From Pseudomonadota bacterium (GTDB lineage: Bacteria > Pseudomonadota > Alphaproteobacteria > Rhizobiales > Rhizobiaceae): a DNA stretch of 64,000 nt. The notes below the pieces were generated by a model, which worked only from the letters and a program-made list of their open reading frames with translations, made no database searches and was not told where the DNA came from. Each line of letters starts with the position of its first letter. The first letter of the stretch is position 1. Of this stretch, positions 1 through 8,712 are shown piece by piece. The position numbers were made by a program, and so were the translations under genes. The DNA is taken from contig JAEWPB010000151.1 of the NCBI GenBank assembly GCA_023399465.1, forward strand, positions 1 through 64,000, written 5' to 3'.

Positions 1-404
1 GTCCCTGGCAGGATCGCAAGCCGCGTGGCGAGGGTGATGAACGTCCTCGCGCCAAGAACTTTTCCGGCGAGCGCCGTTTCGAACGCAGCGAAGGCGACCG
101 TCCTTATGGCGACAAGCCCCGTGGCGACCGCAAGCCGCGGCCCGAAGGTGGAGATCGGCCGCGTAGCGACCGTCCCTGGCAGGATCGCAAGCCGCGTGGC
201 GAAGGCGACGACCGTCCGAAGAGCAAGGGCTTTTCCGGTGAGCGTCGTTCCGATCGGCCCGAAGGCGGCAAGCCCTTCGCCAAGAAACCGGGTGGCAAGC
301 CGTTTGGCGGCAAGCCACGTTCCGACCGTCCCGACGGCGACAAGCCGCGTGGACGTCCTGCTGGTGGCAAGGGGATGACGCGCGGTGCGGATCGTCGGCG
401 GTGA
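1..404 (+). CDS. 3' end of a probable RluB-type pseudouridine synthase: basic repetitive tail
   Basis: Only the C-terminal ~134 codons are in the window, in frame 3, ending at TGA 402-404. The visible part has no folded domain: it is rich in Arg, Lys, Gly, Asp and Pro and made of repeated units such as PWQDRKPRGEGD, GERR and GGKP. The segment at base 1 recurs at base 172, a 171-bp (57-codon) period. In Rhizobiales the gene before rsmD is commonly a 23S rRNA pseudouridine synthase (RluB/RsuA family) with a long disordered basic tail, which is the reason for the call; the catalytic domain lies outside the window and cannot be checked. The tail probably contacts RNA. The last 20 bases overlap the rsmD start, so translation is likely coupled. 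Confidence 0.6.
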   Translation, partial: PWQDRKPRGEGDERPRAKNFSGERRFERSEGDRPYGDKPRGDRKPRPEGGDRPRSDRPWQDRKPRGEGDDRPKSKGFSGERRSDRPEGGKPFAKKPGGKPFGGKPRSDRPDGDKPRGRPAGGKGMTRGADRRR

Positions 405-945
405 GTTTCGCGGCCGCGCTCTGGCCGCTCCCAACTCCCAGGCGATCCGGCCGACCACCGACCGGACGCGTGAGAGTCTGTTCAATATCCTGAGCCACGC
501 CTATCCCGAGGTGCTCGACGGTACCCGCGTGCTCGATCTCTTCGCCGGCACCGGCGCGGTCGGTATCGAGGCATTGTCGCGGGGCTGCCGGCAGGCGCTG
601 TTCATCGAGAACAGCGTCGAGGGCCGTGGGCTGCTGTGGGAGAACATCGATGCCTTCGGGCTGCATGGTCGCGCCCGCATCCTGCGTCGCGATGCCACGC
701 TGCTCGGATCCATCGGCAACATCGATCCCTTCCAGTTGCTGTTTGCCGATCCCCCCTATGGCAAGGGGCTCGGCGAGAAGGCGATGGCTGCAGCCCATGC
801 GGGCGGATGGCTGGCGCCGGGAGCACTGGCAATCCTCGAAGAGCGGGCCGATGTCGCGGTCGCGCCGGATGCCGTCTTCCAGTTTCTCGAGGAGCGGACT
901 TTCGGCGATACCAAGATGTATTTCTATCGCTACCAGCCGGCCTGA
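385..945 (+). CDS. rsmD: 16S rRNA (guanine(966)-N2)-methyltransferase RsmD
   Basis: RsmD transfers a methyl group from S-adenosylmethionine to N2 of G966 of 16S rRNA in the assembling 30S subunit. The 186-residue product is of normal family length. It begins with the typical MRIVGGEFRGR, has the SAM-binding motif DLFAGTGAVG at residues 51-60 with a following acidic residue in FIEN, and the catalytic ADPPYGKG at 121-128. The GTG start at 385 is chosen because it gives the conserved N-terminus; it overlaps the upstream gene by 20 bases, suggesting translational coupling of two rRNA-modifying enzymes. Identification is firm. Confidence 0.95.
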   Translation: MRIVGGEFRGRALAAPNSQAIRPTTDRTRESLFNILSHAYPEVLDGTRVLDLFAGTGAVGIEALSRGCRQALFIENSVEGRGLLWENIDAFGLHGRARILRRDATLLGSIGNIDPFQLLFADPPYGKGLGEKAMAAAHAGGWLAPGALAILEERADVAVAPDAVFQFLEERTFGDTKMYFYRYQPA

Positions 946-1033
946 TGCGTGACGCCATCGTCGGGCGCTGACACCGGCTGCTTTTCATCGTTGCCGACGA
1001 TTTCGGGAGCGATGCGGCAGGAGGTGAGGCGCA

Positions 1034-1921
1034 ATGACGGCTGAAATCATTGTTTCGAACAGTTCCGAGGATCGATCCCCGAACGGGGAGCCGGCGATCG
1101 CACTGGCGCTCGGAGGCGGTGGTGCCCGGGGTCTCTCGCATATCCACATTATCGAGGCGCTCGACGAGCTTGGCCTGACGCCGCGGGTGATCGCCGGCTC
1201 GTCGATCGGCGCGATCATGGGCGCGGCGATGGCGGCCGGCATGCGCGGGGCGGAGATCCGCGAGTATACGCTATCGACCCTTGGTGATCCGAAAAGCGTG
1301 CTTGGAAGGCTCTGGAGCCTCAGGCCGGCTTCAATGCGCGACATGGTGATCGGCGGCCTGCGGCTTGGCCAGTTCGATCTCGAGCGTATCCTCAAGGCCT
1401 TCCTGCCGCAGGCGATACCAGCCGATTTCTCACGGCTTGTCATTCCGCTGAAGGTGACGGCAACCGATTACTACGGCCAGGCCGAGGTGATCCTGGAAAG
1501 CGGCGACCTCTATCAGGCGCTTGCTGCCTCGGCGGCTCTTCCTGCCGTCTTCAAGCCGATCCGCATCGACCGGCGGATCATGATCGACGGGGGCATCGTC
1601 AATCCGGTTCCCTATGAGCCGATCATGGACATGGGCGACCTCGTCATCGGCATCGACGTGATCGGGGCGCCCGAGGGCGACGGGACGCACATGCCGACGA
1701 TGATCGACGCCCTTTATGGTTCGACCCAACTGATGATGCAGGCGAACATCGCCCTGCGCCTCAAGGTGCGGCCCCCCGATATCCTGCTGCGCCCGGCGGT
1801 TAACAGCTTCCGCGTGCTCGACTTCCTGCGCGCGAAAGAGGTGCTGGCGGCGTCCGTCGGCATCAAGGACGAACTGAAGCGCGCAATCGATCAGGCGGTG
1901 GCGCGACGCGGGGCGACCTGA
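1034..1921 (+). CDS. patatin-like phospholipase (RssA-type)
   Basis: This is a cytoplasmic or membrane-associated serine acyl hydrolase of the patatin family. The 295-residue protein has the oxyanion-hole motif GGGGARGLSH near residue 27, the nucleophile elbow GSSIG with Ser57, and the catalytic Asp185 in DGGIVNP, so the Ser-Asp dyad is complete. The ATG is preceded by GGTGAGGC. It stands 88 bp after rsmD, in the same direction, and converges with the antiporter gene with only 11 bp between stops. The natural substrate is unknown; bacterial relatives hydrolyse phospholipids or thioesters. There is no signal peptide. Confidence 0.88.
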   Translation: MTAEIIVSNSSEDRSPNGEPAIALALGGGGARGLSHIHIIEALDELGLTPRVIAGSSIGAIMGAAMAAGMRGAEIREYTLSTLGDPKSVLGRLWSLRPASMRDMVIGGLRLGQFDLERILKAFLPQAIPADFSRLVIPLKVTATDYYGQAEVILESGDLYQALAASAALPAVFKPIRIDRRIMIDGGIVNPVPYEPIMDMGDLVIGIDVIGAPEGDGTHMPTMIDALYGSTQLMMQANIALRLKVRPPDILLRPAVNSFRVLDFLRAKEVLAASVGIKDELKRAIDQAVARRGAT

Positions 1922-1932
1922 GCCGCAAGCGA

Positions 1933-3756
1933 TTACGACGCCGCATCGGAGGGCTGGACCTCGACGTCGTCGACATCGTCGAAGGTTTCGACAACCCGCT
2001 TCGGCTTGACCAGCGGTTCGGGGTGGACCGGCCGCGAAAACAGCTTGTCGCGGCCGGCATGCAGGCCCTCGGCCGCCTGCAGCACCAGCCGTTCCTCGTC
2101 GCGCCTGCGGATGTCGTCGGCGATCGCCAGTGCCTCATCCTCGCTGACACCCAGTCCCTCCAGCGTCCGCCGTCCGAACAGCAGGCCGGATTCGAGCGTT
2201 TCGCGCAGTTCGTAGTCGACCCCGCGGCCCCTCAATTCGATGGTGTGAATGCGATCGTAGGAGCGCGCGAAAATGCGGGCCTGCGGATATTCCGCCTGCA
2301 CCAGATCGACGATCCGGGTGGTGGTTTCCGGCTTCTGGGTGCAGACGGCGACAATCTTGGCATGCTCGATGCCGGCGGCGCGCAGCACGTCCTTGCGGGT
2401 GCCGTCGCCGAAATAGATGCGAAAGCCGAAGGAGGCGGCCTGGCGGATGCGGTCGGCGGAGGAGTCGATGATGGTGACGTCGCGACCGCTGGCAAGCAGG
2501 ATCTGCGCCGCCAGCTGGGCAAAGCGCGAGAAGCCGATCATCAGCACGTCCGACCCCGCCCCCTCGAAATCCTCATCGAGTTCTTCGGTGCCGTCGGAGG
2601 ACAGCATCCGCTTGGACCATGCCACGCCGATCGGGGTCAGCGCCATGGAGAGCGTCACGATGGCGATCAACAGCGATGCGGTGGACGAGGAAAACAGCTC
2701 TTCCCGCGCTGCCGCGGTGAACAGCACGAAGCCGAATTCGCCGCCCTGCGGCAGCAGCAGGGCAATACGGATTGCATCGTTGTGCGACGATCCGGAACCG
2801 CGGCACAGGGCGTAGATGATGACGGCCTTCACCGCCATCAGCAGCGGCACGGCGATGACGATGAGCGCGAGATTGTCGACGATGACGTCGATTTCCAGCG
2901 ACAGCCCGACGGCCATGAAGAAAATGGCGAGCAGCACCCCACGGAAAGGCTCGATGTCCGCCTCCAGCTCGTGCCGATAGGAGGAATCGGCGAGCATCAC
3001 GCCGGAGAGGAAGGCGCCCATGGCCATCGACAGCCCGGCATATTGCATCAGGGTCGCCGACCCGAGCACCACGAAAAGCGCCGCCACGATCATGGCCTCC
3101 CGCGCCCCGGTCCGGGCGATGATCTGGAAAAGCGGCGTCAACAGGTAGCGGCCGCTCATGATCATGGCCACGACCGCGACGATCGCGGTTATCAGGTCCT
3201 GCCATGGGCTGCCCTTCAGGTCGCCGCCGTCGCTGGAAAGAACGGTAATCATCGCCAGAAGTGGAACGATGGCGAGGTCCTGCAGCAGCAGGATGGAAAA
3301 GGAGCGCTGGCCATAGCGGGTATTCGTGTCGCCCTCGTTGCCGAGGATCTGCAGCGCGAATGCGGTCGACGACAGCGCCAGGCCGAAGCCGGCGACGAGC
3401 CCGCCGCGCCAGTCGGTGAGCCCGAACATGGTCGCCAATGCGGTCAGCGCCAGGCCGCAGAGGATCACCTGCGCCGTCCCGAGGCCGAAGATGTCGCGCC
3501 GCATCTGCCACAGTCGCGATGGTTTCAGTTCCAGCCCGATGATGAACAGCAGGAAGACGACGCCAAGTTCGGCTACATTGAGGATCTGCTCGCTTTCGGT
3601 GATGCGGTGCAGCACCGGGCCGATGACCACGCCGGCGGCGAGGTAGCCAAGGACCGTGCCGAGGCCGAGCTTCTTGAAGATCGGCGCCGCCACGACGGCG
3701 CCGCCGAGCAACAGTAACGTTTCCGAAAAGAGGGCGTTGGGCTCTGACATGGGCAT
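1933..3756 (-). CDS. Kef-type potassium/proton antiporter (CPA2) with TrkA-N domain
   Basis: The protein resembles KefB, KefC and YbaL: monovalent cation:proton antiporters that release K+ in exchange for H+ and are gated by a cytosolic nucleotide-binding domain. Residues ~10-390 form a Na+/H+-exchanger domain of many hydrophobic helices, with family motifs such as FLLFIIGLELKPSRLW and LSSTAFALQIL. Residues ~405-520 form a Rossmann-like TrkA-N domain. The usual GxGxxG loop appears here as GFSRFAQ, a divergent version. I chose the ATG at 3756 (607 aa); a TTG at 3789 and an ATG at 3750 are also in frame. There is no KefF/KefG-type partner nearby. Substrate could be K+ or Na+. Confidence 0.85.
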   Translation of the reverse strand: MPMSEPNALFSETLLLLGGAVVAAPIFKKLGLGTVLGYLAAGVVIGPVLHRITESEQILNVAELGVVFLLFIIGLELKPSRLWQMRRDIFGLGTAQVILCGLALTALATMFGLTDWRGGLVAGFGLALSSTAFALQILGNEGDTNTRYGQRSFSILLLQDLAIVPLLAMITVLSSDGGDLKGSPWQDLITAIVAVVAMIMSGRYLLTPLFQIIARTGAREAMIVAALFVVLGSATLMQYAGLSMAMGAFLSGVMLADSSYRHELEADIEPFRGVLLAIFFMAVGLSLEIDVIVDNLALIVIAVPLLMAVKAVIIYALCRGSGSSHNDAIRIALLLPQGGEFGFVLFTAAAREELFSSSTASLLIAIVTLSMALTPIGVAWSKRMLSSDGTEELDEDFEGAGSDVLMIGFSRFAQLAAQILLASGRDVTIIDSSADRIRQAASFGFRIYFGDGTRKDVLRAAGIEHAKIVAVCTQKPETTTRIVDLVQAEYPQARIFARSYDRIHTIELRGRGVDYELRETLESGLLFGRRTLEGLGVSEDEALAIADDIRRRDEERLVLQAAEGLHAGRDKLFSRPVHPEPLVKPKRVVETFDDVDDVEVQPSDAAS

Positions 3757-3859
3757 GCTGCTTTCGGGCGGAAGCGGGACGGGTGTCAATATTCAGCCGG
3801 CCGGCCCTTGATGCTTCTGGATGTGCACAATAAATGGAATGCGAATGAAAGGCCAAATC

Positions 3860-5206
3860 ATGACCGCTGCAGTTGATTCCGAATCCCTTCTTTCACGAGC
3901 CAGTGAATTGATCGATCTGGCCCGCGCCGCTGGCGCCGATCAGGCGGACGCGGTGGTGGTGCGATCCCGCTCCCGCTCGGTCAGCGTGCGTCTCGGCAAG
4001 GTCGAGGGCACGGAAGCATCGGAAAGCGACGACTTCGCGCTCCGTGTCTTCGTCGGCCGCCAGGTCGCCAGCGTGTCGGCAAATCCCGGCTTCGATCTCA
4101 AGGCGCTTGCCGAACGGGCCGTCGCAATGGCGCGGGTTTCCCCGGATGACCCCTACGCGACGCTCGCGGACGAAGCCGACCTCGCGAAGAGCTATCCGGA
4201 TCTCGATCTTTTCGATCCGACCGAAGTCTCGACCGACGAACTGCGCGACGCTGCACTTGCGGCCGAAGAGGCGGCGCTTGCCGTCGATGGCGTCAGCAAT
4301 TCCTCGGGCGCCGGAGCGTCCACCGGCATGGGCGGACTGGTGCTGGTGACGTCGCACGGCTTTTCCGGCAGCTACATGGCCTCGCGCTTCGGACGCTCGG
4401 TCAGCGTCATTGCCGGTGAGGGCACCGGCATGGAGCGCGACTACGACTACGACAGCCGGCTTTTCTATGCCGATCTCGATGCCGCCGACGTCATCGGGCG
4501 CCGGGCAGGCGAGCGCACCGTCAAGCGGCTCAATCCACGTCAGGTCGCGACCGGCAGCAATGTCACGGTGGTGTTCGACCCGCGCGTCGCGCGCGGCTTC
4601 GTCGGCCATATCGCCGCCGCCATCAACGGCGCGGCCGTGGCCCGCAAGACCAGTTTCCTGCGCGACCGCATGGGCCAGCAGATCCTCAAGGCCGGCCTCA
4701 ACATCACCGACGACCCGCTCATCGTGCGCGGTTCCTCGTCGCGGCCCTTCGATGGCGAGGGCGTTACCGGTCGCCGCATGGTGATGGTCGAGGACGGCGT
4801 GCTGAAGCACTGGTTCCTGTCGACCTCGACGGCGCGTGAACTCGGCCTGCACACCAACGGTCGCGGTGTTCGCGGCGGTACCCTGGTATCGCCCGCCTCG
4901 ACCAATCTGGCGCTTGAGCCGGGCGATATCGCGCCCGAGGAACTGATCCGTTCGATCGGCACCGGGCTCTATGTGACCGAGCTGATCGGGCAGGGCGTCA
5001 ACATGATCACCGGCGAATACAGCCGCGGCGTCACCGGTTTCTGGATCGAGAACGGCGAGCTGAGCTATCCTGTATCTGAAGTCACCATCGCCTCCAATCT
5101 CAAGGACATGTTCATGCGGATGACGCCGGCGAACGACATCGATCGCAAGTATGGCGTCGCCGCACCGACGATCGCCATCGAGGGAATGACGCTCGCGGGC
5201 CGGTAA
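3860..5206 (+). CDS. pmbA: TldE/PmbA-family protein
   Basis: PmbA (TldE) is the non-catalytic partner of the zinc protease TldD. Together they process modified peptides, as in microcin B17 maturation and CcdA degradation in E. coli. The product (448 aa from ATG 3860) shows the family pattern of an N-terminal half with VRSRSRSVSVRLGKVEGTE, a central GMGGLVLVTSHGFSG segment and a C-terminal half with a GVNMITGEYSRGVTGFW stretch. No HExxxH metal motif is visible, which separates TldE from TldD. An in-frame ATG at 3821 adds 13 non-conserved residues and is judged not to be the start. It is followed after 33 bp by cysQ, probably in one transcript. No tldD lies in the window. Confidence 0.9.
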   Translation: MTAAVDSESLLSRASELIDLARAAGADQADAVVVRSRSRSVSVRLGKVEGTEASESDDFALRVFVGRQVASVSANPGFDLKALAERAVAMARVSPDDPYATLADEADLAKSYPDLDLFDPTEVSTDELRDAALAAEEAALAVDGVSNSSGAGASTGMGGLVLVTSHGFSGSYMASRFGRSVSVIAGEGTGMERDYDYDSRLFYADLDAADVIGRRAGERTVKRLNPRQVATGSNVTVVFDPRVARGFVGHIAAAINGAAVARKTSFLRDRMGQQILKAGLNITDDPLIVRGSSSRPFDGEGVTGRRMVMVEDGVLKHWFLSTSTARELGLHTNGRGVRGGTLVSPASTNLALEPGDIAPEELIRSIGTGLYVTELIGQGVNMITGEYSRGVTGFWIENGELSYPVSEVTIASNLKDMFMRMTPANDIDRKYGVAAPTIAIEGMTLAGR

Positions 5207-5239
5207 TTCCGGCAAGGGGCAGAAAAGGCGATCGACCTT

Positions 5240-6034
5240 ATGGCAGACTGGCAGCGCGATCTTAAACTGATAACCGATGCCGCACGGCAGGCGGGCGACG
5301 TGGCGATGCGCTATTTCGGCAAGTCACCGGAGGTCTGGTGGAAGAACGAGGGCCGCTCGCCGGTCAGCGCCGCCGATTTCGCCGCCAACGAGACCCTCGA
5401 GACGCTGCTGCGCGGCGCCCGGCCGGACTATGGCTGGCTATCCGAGGAGACCGACGACGACGCCACGCGGCTGAAACGCGAAACGCTGTTCGTCATCGAT
5501 CCGATCGACGGAACACGTGCCTTCATCGCCGGCCAGGATACCTGGTGCGTCAGTGTTGCCGTGGTGCATCGCGGCCGCCCGGTCGCGGGCGTCCTCGTGG
5601 CTCCGGCTTTCGGCGAGGTGTTCTCGGCCGCCGAGAACGTTCCGGCAATGAAGAACGGCGCGCCGATCCGCGTGAAGCAGCATGCGGCCGGGGAGCCATT
5701 GCGGCTTGCCGTTTCCGAGGACATGCTGGCGAAACTCGCCCCCACATTCACCCGCGGCGTCGAGCGGATCAGGCATGTGCCTTCGCTTGCCTATCGCCTC
5801 GCGATGGTGGCGGATGGCCGGATCGACGGCACCCTGGTCAAGCGCAACGCGCACGACTGGGATCTCGCGGCAGCCGACATCATTCTCGAGCGGGCAGGTG
5901 GCCGCCTGGTCGATCTCGACGGCGAGAGGCTGGTCTACAATCGTCCGCAGGTGGTTCACGGCGAACTTTGCGGCGCGACGGCGGACGACCTTTCTCGTTT
6001 GTTGTACCAATTGACTCTCGGACTGAAAGGTTGA
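5240..6034 (+). CDS. cysQ: 3'(2'),5'-bisphosphate nucleotidase CysQ (inositol monophosphatase family)
   Basis: CysQ removes the 3'-phosphate from adenosine 3',5'-bisphosphate, a by-product of sulfate assimilation and phosphopantetheine transfer. The 264-residue protein carries the Li+-sensitive Mg2+-phosphatase motifs: WLSEETDDD near residue 71, the metal-binding signature DPIDGTRAFIAG near 92, and WDLAAADIILERAGG near 210. Family membership is certain; CysQ rather than inositol-1-phosphatase (SuhB) is inferred from its close match to rhizobial CysQ-type sequence and the genomic setting between pmbA and a DUF4170 gene. Metal ligands all appear intact. Confidence 0.88.
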   Translation: MADWQRDLKLITDAARQAGDVAMRYFGKSPEVWWKNEGRSPVSAADFAANETLETLLRGARPDYGWLSEETDDDATRLKRETLFVIDPIDGTRAFIAGQDTWCVSVAVVHRGRPVAGVLVAPAFGEVFSAAENVPAMKNGAPIRVKQHAAGEPLRLAVSEDMLAKLAPTFTRGVERIRHVPSLAYRLAMVADGRIDGTLVKRNAHDWDLAAADIILERAGGRLVDLDGERLVYNRPQVVHGELCGATADDLSRLLYQLTLGLKG

Positions 6035-6095
6035 CCTTTGCGGTGAAATCCCGCAGATCAGTGCCGGGCGGAGTGAAAGCAAGAAGAGACCTGAC

Positions 6096-6335
6096 ATGAC
6101 CGAATCCAGCGACAGCAAACAGCTTCTGCACCTTGTCTTCGGGGGAGAACTGGAAAGCCTCGAAGGCGTGCAATTCCGTGATCTGAACAAGCTTGATATT
6201 GTCGGCATCTTTCCCGATTATGCGAGCGCGCTAACGGCCTGGAAGGCCAAGGCGCAGCAGACCGTCGACAATGCCCATATGCGTTACTTCATCGTGCACA
6301 TGCACCGTCTGCTGGACCCGCAAAGCAACGCCTGA
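6096..6335 (+). CDS. DUF4170 small protein
   Basis: A 79-residue acidic, soluble protein with the DUF4170 pattern: HLVFGGELESLEG, then GIFPDYASALTAWKAKAQQTVDNA and a YFIVHMHRLLDP ending. Its role is unknown. In Rhizobiales this small gene commonly sits between cysQ and waaA, as here, so it may share their transcript. There is no signal peptide, membrane segment or cysteine pair. It is followed by an inverted repeat that may end transcription. Confidence 0.85.
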   Translation: MTESSDSKQLLHLVFGGELESLEGVQFRDLNKLDIVGIFPDYASALTAWKAKAQQTVDNAHMRYFIVHMHRLLDPQSNA

Positions 6336-6343
6336 GCGGATCC

Positions 6344-6365
6344 GTTTCCGGTCTTGGCCGGAAAC
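6344..6365 (+). terminator. possible terminator hairpin after DUF4170 gene
   Basis: GTTTCCGG at 6344-6351 pairs with CCGGAAAC at 6358-6365 around a 6-base loop. No T-run follows directly, so it may be a Rho-aided end or simply a stable 3' structure. A second pair of arms (CCGCCGC near 6390 and GCGGCGG near 6423) encloses a T-rich loop and is followed by ATTTTTG. Confidence 0.4.
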
Positions 6366-6536
6366 CATGGCAGCAACACGCATCGGGATAACCGCCGCTG
6401 AGGGTTTTTGATCGGACCTCCGCGGCGGCACCATTTTTGACGCATTGCTAAAAAAGAATTGGCTTATGGCCGGACACAGTGCATTCGCGGGGAAGTTGGT
6501 TTCGATGTTGAGCGAGAATTATCAGGGGCAGTGCCG

Positions 6537-7856
6537 ATGAGTGGCGGCCTGGCGCGCATCGCGCTCGCTAGCTACCGGTGGGCCGGCATCGCTGCCTATC
6601 CCCTGGTCAGTCCCTATCTTGCCTACCGGGCGGCCAAGGGCAAGGAAGACCGTTCCCGGCGCATGGAACGCTTCGGCTATCCGAGCCTCGACCGGCCGGA
6701 GGGGCCGATCGCCTGGTTTCATGCCGCAAGCGTCGGCGAGACCATGGCCGTCATCCCGCTGATCCGGGAAATGCGCCGCCGCGACATCCACGTTATTCTC
6801 ACCACGGGTACGACGACGTCGGCGAAGCTCGCGGCAAACCGCCTCGGCGAAGAGGCGATCCACCAGTATGTGCCGCTCGACCTGAAGCCTGCCGTCAGCC
6901 GCTTTCTCGACTACTGGCAGCCTGATGTCGCGATCATCGCCGAATCGGAAATCTGGCCGATGACGATCCTGGAGCTCGGCAAGCGCCACATCCCGCAGAT
7001 CCTCGTCAACGCCCGCATGTCGGACCGGTCGTTCAACAGCTGGAAGAAACGGCCGTCGTTGGCCGAGGCGCTGTTCGAGAACATGGCGCTGGTCATCGCC
7101 CAGTCTGAAGCCGATGCGGAACGCTTCCGGCAGTTGGGCGCGCTGCCGGTGCTGGTCTCCGGCAATCTGAAGGGCGACAACGATGCGCCGCCGGCCGACC
7201 CCGAGGCGCTCGCGGCATATTGGCAGCAGATCGGCGACCGGCGGACATGGGCGGCAATCTCGACCTTCGAAGGCGAGGAGGAAGCCGCGGCGAAGGTCCA
7301 CCGGACGCTGAAGGAACACGATGGCCAGCTGACGATCATCGTGCCCCGGCATCCCGAGCGCGCCGATGCCATCGAGGCGATGCTCGTCGGCCAGGGCCTC
7401 AACGTCGCGCGGCGCACCCGCAACGATGCCATCACGCCGGAAACCGATATCCTGCTTGGCGATACCATCGGCGAGATGGGGCTTTATCTCAGGCTGACCG
7501 AGATCGCCTTCGTCGGCCGCTCGCTGTTTGCCCAGGGCGGGCAGAACCCGATCGAACCGGCCATGCTTGGCTGCGCCATCCTGTCGGGGGGCCAGGTGCA
7601 GAATTTCCGCGATACCTATCAGCGGCTCGCGCGCAACGGCAGCGCCCGCATGGTGCGCGATGTCGAGATGCTGACGCGTGCGGTACACTACCTCTTCATC
7701 AACGACGAGGCGCGCCAGGCAATGATCGATGCCGGGCAGGAAACCGTGCAGGAAATGCGCGGGGCGCTCGCGGCGACCATCAAGGGCCTCGAGCCCTACA
7801 TCAATCCCCTGACAGTCAAGGCGCGGCTGCAACCGCGCACGCTGGCGCAGGGCTGA
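6537..7856 (+). CDS. waaA: Kdo transferase (3-deoxy-D-manno-octulosonic acid transferase)
   Basis: WaaA adds Kdo residues from CMP-Kdo to lipid IVA at the cytoplasmic face of the inner membrane, an essential step of LPS core assembly. The 439-residue protein has an N-terminal hydrophobic anchor (SYRWAGIAAYPLVSPYLAYRAA), the acceptor-side motif WFHAASVGE including the catalytic glutamate, the TTGTTTSA segment, and the C-terminal CMP-Kdo region with GGQNPIEPAMLGCAILSG. The ATG at 6537 is preferred because AGGGGCAG stands 5' of it and the preceding 26 codons are not family-like. It is followed after 25 bp by a HAD phosphatase and then lpxK, so lipid A genes cluster here. Confidence 0.93.
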   Translation: MSGGLARIALASYRWAGIAAYPLVSPYLAYRAAKGKEDRSRRMERFGYPSLDRPEGPIAWFHAASVGETMAVIPLIREMRRRDIHVILTTGTTTSAKLAANRLGEEAIHQYVPLDLKPAVSRFLDYWQPDVAIIAESEIWPMTILELGKRHIPQILVNARMSDRSFNSWKKRPSLAEALFENMALVIAQSEADAERFRQLGALPVLVSGNLKGDNDAPPADPEALAAYWQQIGDRRTWAAISTFEGEEEAAAKVHRTLKEHDGQLTIIVPRHPERADAIEAMLVGQGLNVARRTRNDAITPETDILLGDTIGEMGLYLRLTEIAFVGRSLFAQGGQNPIEPAMLGCAILSGGQVQNFRDTYQRLARNGSARMVRDVEMLTRAVHYLFINDEARQAMIDAGQETVQEMRGALAATIKGLEPYINPLTVKARLQPRTLAQG

Positions 7857-7881
7857 AACAGTCTAACGGGGCGGGAGCGGC

Positions 7882-8604
7882 ATGGCATTCGACGGCATGA
7901 TCAGCGGAATTCTCTTCGACAAGGATGGCACGCTTCTCGACTATGCGAAGAGCTGGCTGCCGGTAAACCGCGAACTGGCCCGGATCGCCGCCGATGGCGA
8001 CGCGGAGCTTGCAGATCGCCTGCTCATGGCCTGCGGCATGGATCCAGTCAGCGGCCATGTGGTGCCCGACAGCCTGCTTGCGGCCGGCAATACGGTCGAA
8101 ATTGCCGAGGGGCTGGTCGCGGCGGGTTCGCGGCTCACCTTCGATGATCTTGTCGACCAACTGGATGCGCTGTTTGCCAATGGCGCGTCGTCGGCAGTGC
8201 CGGTGACGGATCTTGCGAGTTTCTTTGAACGGCTGCATGCCAAGGGCTACAAGCTCGGGGTTGCTTCGAGCGACAACGAGCGCTCGATCCGCGAGACGGC
8301 CGCGCGCTTCGGCTTTTCCGACTATCTCCACTACATCGCCGGCTATGACAGCGGCCATGGCGCCAAACCCGGGCCCGGCATGGTGCTCGGCTTCTGCAAG
8401 GCGACGGGGCTAGCCCCCGAGCAGGTAGCGGTTGTCGGCGACAACAACCACGATCTGCACATGGGCCATAACGCCGGTGCCGGCCTCAAGGTCGCGGTGC
8501 TGACCGGCACCGGTTCGCCTGCCTCGCTTGCCGATGCCTCGGACCACTGCCTCAACGACATCACCGAGCTGGAAACCGTTCTGCCGGTGCTGACGCTGGC
8601 CTGA
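7882..8604 (+). CDS. HAD-superfamily phosphatase (phosphoglycolate phosphatase-like)
   Basis: A 240-residue cytosolic hydrolase with all four HAD motifs: nucleophile DKDGTLLDY near residue 12, VASSDN (motif II Ser), the lysine in GAKPGPGM, and the acidic pair in VVGDNNHDLHMG. A helical cap domain lies between motifs I and II (residues ~25-110), as in Gph-type enzymes. The substrate cannot be read from sequence. Its position between waaA and lpxK, probably in one operon, makes a sugar-phosphate linked to envelope synthesis possible, but housekeeping phosphoglycolate removal is equally possible. A GGGAGCGG ribosome-binding site precedes the ATG. Confidence 0.82.
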   Translation: MAFDGMISGILFDKDGTLLDYAKSWLPVNRELARIAADGDAELADRLLMACGMDPVSGHVVPDSLLAAGNTVEIAEGLVAAGSRLTFDDLVDQLDALFANGASSAVPVTDLASFFERLHAKGYKLGVASSDNERSIRETAARFGFSDYLHYIAGYDSGHGAKPGPGMVLGFCKATGLAPEQVAVVGDNNHDLHMGHNAGAGLKVAVLTGTGSPASLADASDHCLNDITELETVLPVLTLA

Positions 8605-8712
8605 TCTTGCAATTTTCGGCGATTTGTCTTCTTTTTGTCGCCAACGAACAAAAAGCGGGTGCGCTATTGGCCGCCTGCGGGTGGTAACCGGCCAATGGGG
8701 GCAAATCGACGG

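Noticed and set aside
1..404. Repeats considered as a CRISPR array or mobile repeat
   Set aside because: Units are unequal, read through in one coding frame and encode a basic disordered tail; there are no constant repeats with unique spacers.
2023..3717. 564-codon open frame on the + strand opposite the Kef-type antiporter
   Set aside because: Composition (Gln/His/Asp/Gly-rich) is that of a reverse-complement transmembrane gene; the antiporter on the - strand is certain.
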